NCBI RefSeq assembly: GCF_000968685.2 | Contig: NZ_LAKD02000050.1 | Location: 1 to 64,000 of the forward strand | Reading direction: 5' to 3' | Length of the DNA: 64,000 nucleotides | From: Streptomyces antioxidans | GTDB lineage: Bacteria > Actinomycetota > Actinomycetes > Streptomycetales > Streptomycetaceae | Part shown: positions 62,709-64,000 of the stretch, piece after piece | Layout: every line of letters begins with the position of its first letter | Numbering within the stretch: the first letter of the stretch is position 1 | Program-made: the position numbers and the translations under genes | Notes under the pieces: generated by a model | Told to the model about the DNA's origin: nothing | Seen by the model: only the letters and a program-made list of their open reading frames with translations | The model's database searches: none

Positions 62709-62772
62709 GTACCCCCCTGGAAAACGTTTGATGGATGAGTTGCTTTAGATCAAGCGTTTTCGGGAGGGGTAC
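62709..62772. repeat. 24-bp imperfect inverted repeat with AT-rich centre
   Basis: GTACCCCCCTGGAAAACGTT (extended to 62732) and its partner ending at 62772 match at 20 of 24 positions around a 16-nt loop. The AAAACG-TTGAT core is far more AT-rich than the surroundings. It stands alone in the 62555-62816 gap, after the MBL gene and downstream of the DUF397 gene. It may be a terminator for both, an operator or an element end. Confidence 0.7.
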
Positions 62773-62816
62773 TTGGAGGGGCGAAGCCCGCACCGGCCCC
62801 GCCGCCTCAGCCCCGG

Positions 62817-63026
62817 TCACGCGTTCCCCGACAGATGGTCGAAGTCCCCCCGCTTTATCCCCCGCACAAACGCGCCCCACCGGGTCGGGTGGGTGGCGAT
62901 GACGACCGCCGGGTCATCGCTCTCGCGTAGGTGTATGCGGCCGTTCGGTGTTGCGGCGACTTCGACGCAGTCTTGGCCTCCGACTCCGCTGCTATAACTC
63001 GACTTCCGCCATTCGGACCCGGACAT
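62817..63026 (-). CDS. DUF397 protein
   Basis: 69 residues: SEWRKSSYSSGVGGQDCVEVA, then DPAVVIATHPTRWGAFVRGIKRGDFD, the family signature (W-x-K-S-S-x-S and V-R-D/ESDDP). DUF397 genes usually follow a helix-turn-helix gene of the DUF5753 type; several such pairs in Streptomyces influence differentiation (for example the BldB/AbaA/WhiJ groups). The ATG at 63026 has an AGGAG-like site. It starts 10 bp after its partner regulator. Confidence 0.94.
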   Translation of the reverse strand: MSGSEWRKSSYSSGVGGQDCVEVAATPNGRIHLRESDDPAVVIATHPTRWGAFVRGIKRGDFDHLSGNA

Positions 63027-63036
63027 GAGGTTCTCC

Positions 63037-63930
63037 TCAGAGCGTGTACAGCAGATGCTGCACGAGCCTAAGTGAGTCGCTACGCATATAGGACTCGCGT
63101 TCGGGAGTCGGGTCAATCGGTGGCAGCGCCGCCGTCGTGAGACGTTCGAAAGCGGTGTCGTACTGCGCGAGATGCGCTTGGTTTCCGAGGAACGCCGAGG
63201 ACACGGGGTGCTCCACGTAGACCGTGTTCAGCTCGGGCACCTCGGCCTCGAAGAGGATGAACGCCGCCGCAGGAGTCGCCGGGGAGAGGGCCGCCTTGAA
63301 TGGCAGGAGCCGAATGTGGACATGCGGCAGCCGGGCCATCTCCACAAGGTGCTCGAGCTGGCGGCGCATGACGCCGTTCTCCACGAACTGCATGTGGAAC
63401 GCCGCCTCGTGGATGACCGCGTGAAAGGCGGGTGGGGACTCCCCGGCCAAGACCTCCTGACGCTTCAGCCGGAACTCGACGTAGGTGTCCAGCAAGCTGC
63501 GATCGGCCTCTGGCTCAGCTCCGGTCGTGAGAGCTCGCGCGTACTCGGGGGTCTGGAGCACCCCGGGCACGTACATCCACTGGAACGAGCGGTGAGCAAC
63601 CGCCGTGGCCTCGAGCTCCGCGAGATCATGTGCGCTCTGAGAGAGCGGGGATTTGCGGTAGTCCGACCACCACCCCTTCCCCTTGGACTCGCTCATGGCG
63701 ACGAGAGCGTCAACAAGTGATTCATCTTGGCAACCGTATCCGGCGAGCAACGCGCGGAGCTTCGCCTCGGGAATGGCCGTTCGACCCGCCTCGATATGCC
63801 CGAGATGCGGCGAGCCGAGCCCGGCGAAGACTCCGGCTTCCGCTGCGGACAAGCCGCGCTCGTTGCGAAGCCTTCGCAGTTCCGACCCCAGACGCCGTTG
63901 CCGCTGCGTCGGGTTGGCCCGTAGCCCCAT
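63037..63930 (-). CDS. XRE-family regulator with DUF5753 domain (WhiJ-like)
   Basis: 297 residues. The helix-turn-helix RQRRLGSELRRLRNERGLSAAEAGVFAGLGSPHLGHIEAGRTAI lies at about 10-53. The DUF5753 domain includes FQWMYVPGVLQTPEYARAL, EFRLKRQEVLAGESPPAFHAVIHEAAFHMQF, VRIRLLPFKA-like HIRLLPFKAALSPATPAAAFILFE and a C-terminal tail. GAGGAGG precedes the ATG at 63930. It is the regulator partner of the DUF397 protein downstream; such pairs form a repressor-antagonist module affecting sporulation or antibiotic production. The last 70 bases of the window show nothing more. Confidence 0.93.
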   Translation of the reverse strand: MGLRANPTQRQRRLGSELRRLRNERGLSAAEAGVFAGLGSPHLGHIEAGRTAIPEAKLRALLAGYGCQDESLVDALVAMSESKGKGWWSDYRKSPLSQSAHDLAELEATAVAHRSFQWMYVPGVLQTPEYARALTTGAEPEADRSLLDTYVEFRLKRQEVLAGESPPAFHAVIHEAAFHMQFVENGVMRRQLEHLVEMARLPHVHIRLLPFKAALSPATPAAAFILFEAEVPELNTVYVEHPVSSAFLGNQAHLAQYDTAFERLTTAALPPIDPTPERESYMRSDSLRLVQHLLYTL

Positions 63931-64000
63931 GACGACCTCCTCGTGATCGTGAGCAGTCTGCCCGCTGGGGGATCCCGAGGCCACTCGTTGGAGGTAATCC

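Overview
The window is chromosomal DNA of a Streptomyces or close relative. GC is very high, starts are often GTG, and most genes carry purine-rich Shine-Dalgarno sites. The block lipB - lipA - small protein - DUF4191 protein - RDD protein - glnA has the order known from the Streptomyces coelicolor core chromosome. Two genes carry rare TTA codons, as expected of a bldA-controlled genus. The species cannot be named from the sequence alone.

Layout. 0-4 kb: an epimerase-like oxidoreductase, a flavin amine-oxidase-like enzyme and an ArsR-type regulator. 4-11.5 kb: an NsdA-like regulator, the lipoate genes, membrane proteins and glnA behind a textbook double GlnR box. 11.5-17.2 kb: a secreted TPM-like membrane protein, a four-repeat Ig-like protein, a truncated acetyltransferase, a LysE exporter, an inorganic pyrophosphatase and a TetR regulator divergent from a quinone-oxidoreductase-like enzyme. 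18.4-23 kb: a small catabolic locus (GntR regulator, cupin, carbon-nitrogen hydrolase, MHS-type transporter, DUF2848 protein). An almost identical operator (GTATAC-N5-GTATGCG) lies before gntR and in the divergent transporter/DUF2848 promoter region. 23-32 kb: SPW-repeat, winged-helix and MMPL proteins, then a NarL-type sensor kinase whose likely response regulator lies about 2.9 kb away, beyond a translationally coupled pair (a vWA/TROVE-like protein and a FIS-HTH protein).

32-57 kb is mainly glycan use: a secreted GH89 alpha-N-acetylglucosaminidase, a secreted pullulanase and alpha-amylase, a maltose/maltodextrin ABC importer (malEFG), an intracellular GH13 glucosidase and two paralogous LacI regulators. 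A related promoter/operator module of about 39 bp recurs at malE, at the glucosidase and upstream of the amylase, so one MalR-type circuit probably controls secretion, uptake and hydrolysis. Inserted between amylase and malEFG is a 43.2-49.0 kb accessory island. It holds a GNAT acetyltransferase, a lasso-peptide-type macrolactam cyclase, a 41-residue precursor candidate, two small conserved proteins (one frameshifted) and a TPR-containing XRE regulator. This resembles the albusnodin class of acetylated lasso peptides, but no leader peptidase or RRE gene is visible, and the predicted core is acidic and lacks lysine.

57-64 kb: a PAP2-type membrane phosphatase, a HAD phosphatase, a threonine-synthase-like PLP enzyme coupled to a DauR/YheO-type regulator, an S41-like lipoprotein protease, a metallo-beta-lactamase-fold hydrolase and a DUF397/XRE pair. 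Intergenic regions from 35 kb onward carry many copies of a GC-rich dispersed repeat that nearly always sits at gene 3-prime ends. No rRNA, tRNA, CRISPR array or intact insertion sequence was seen.
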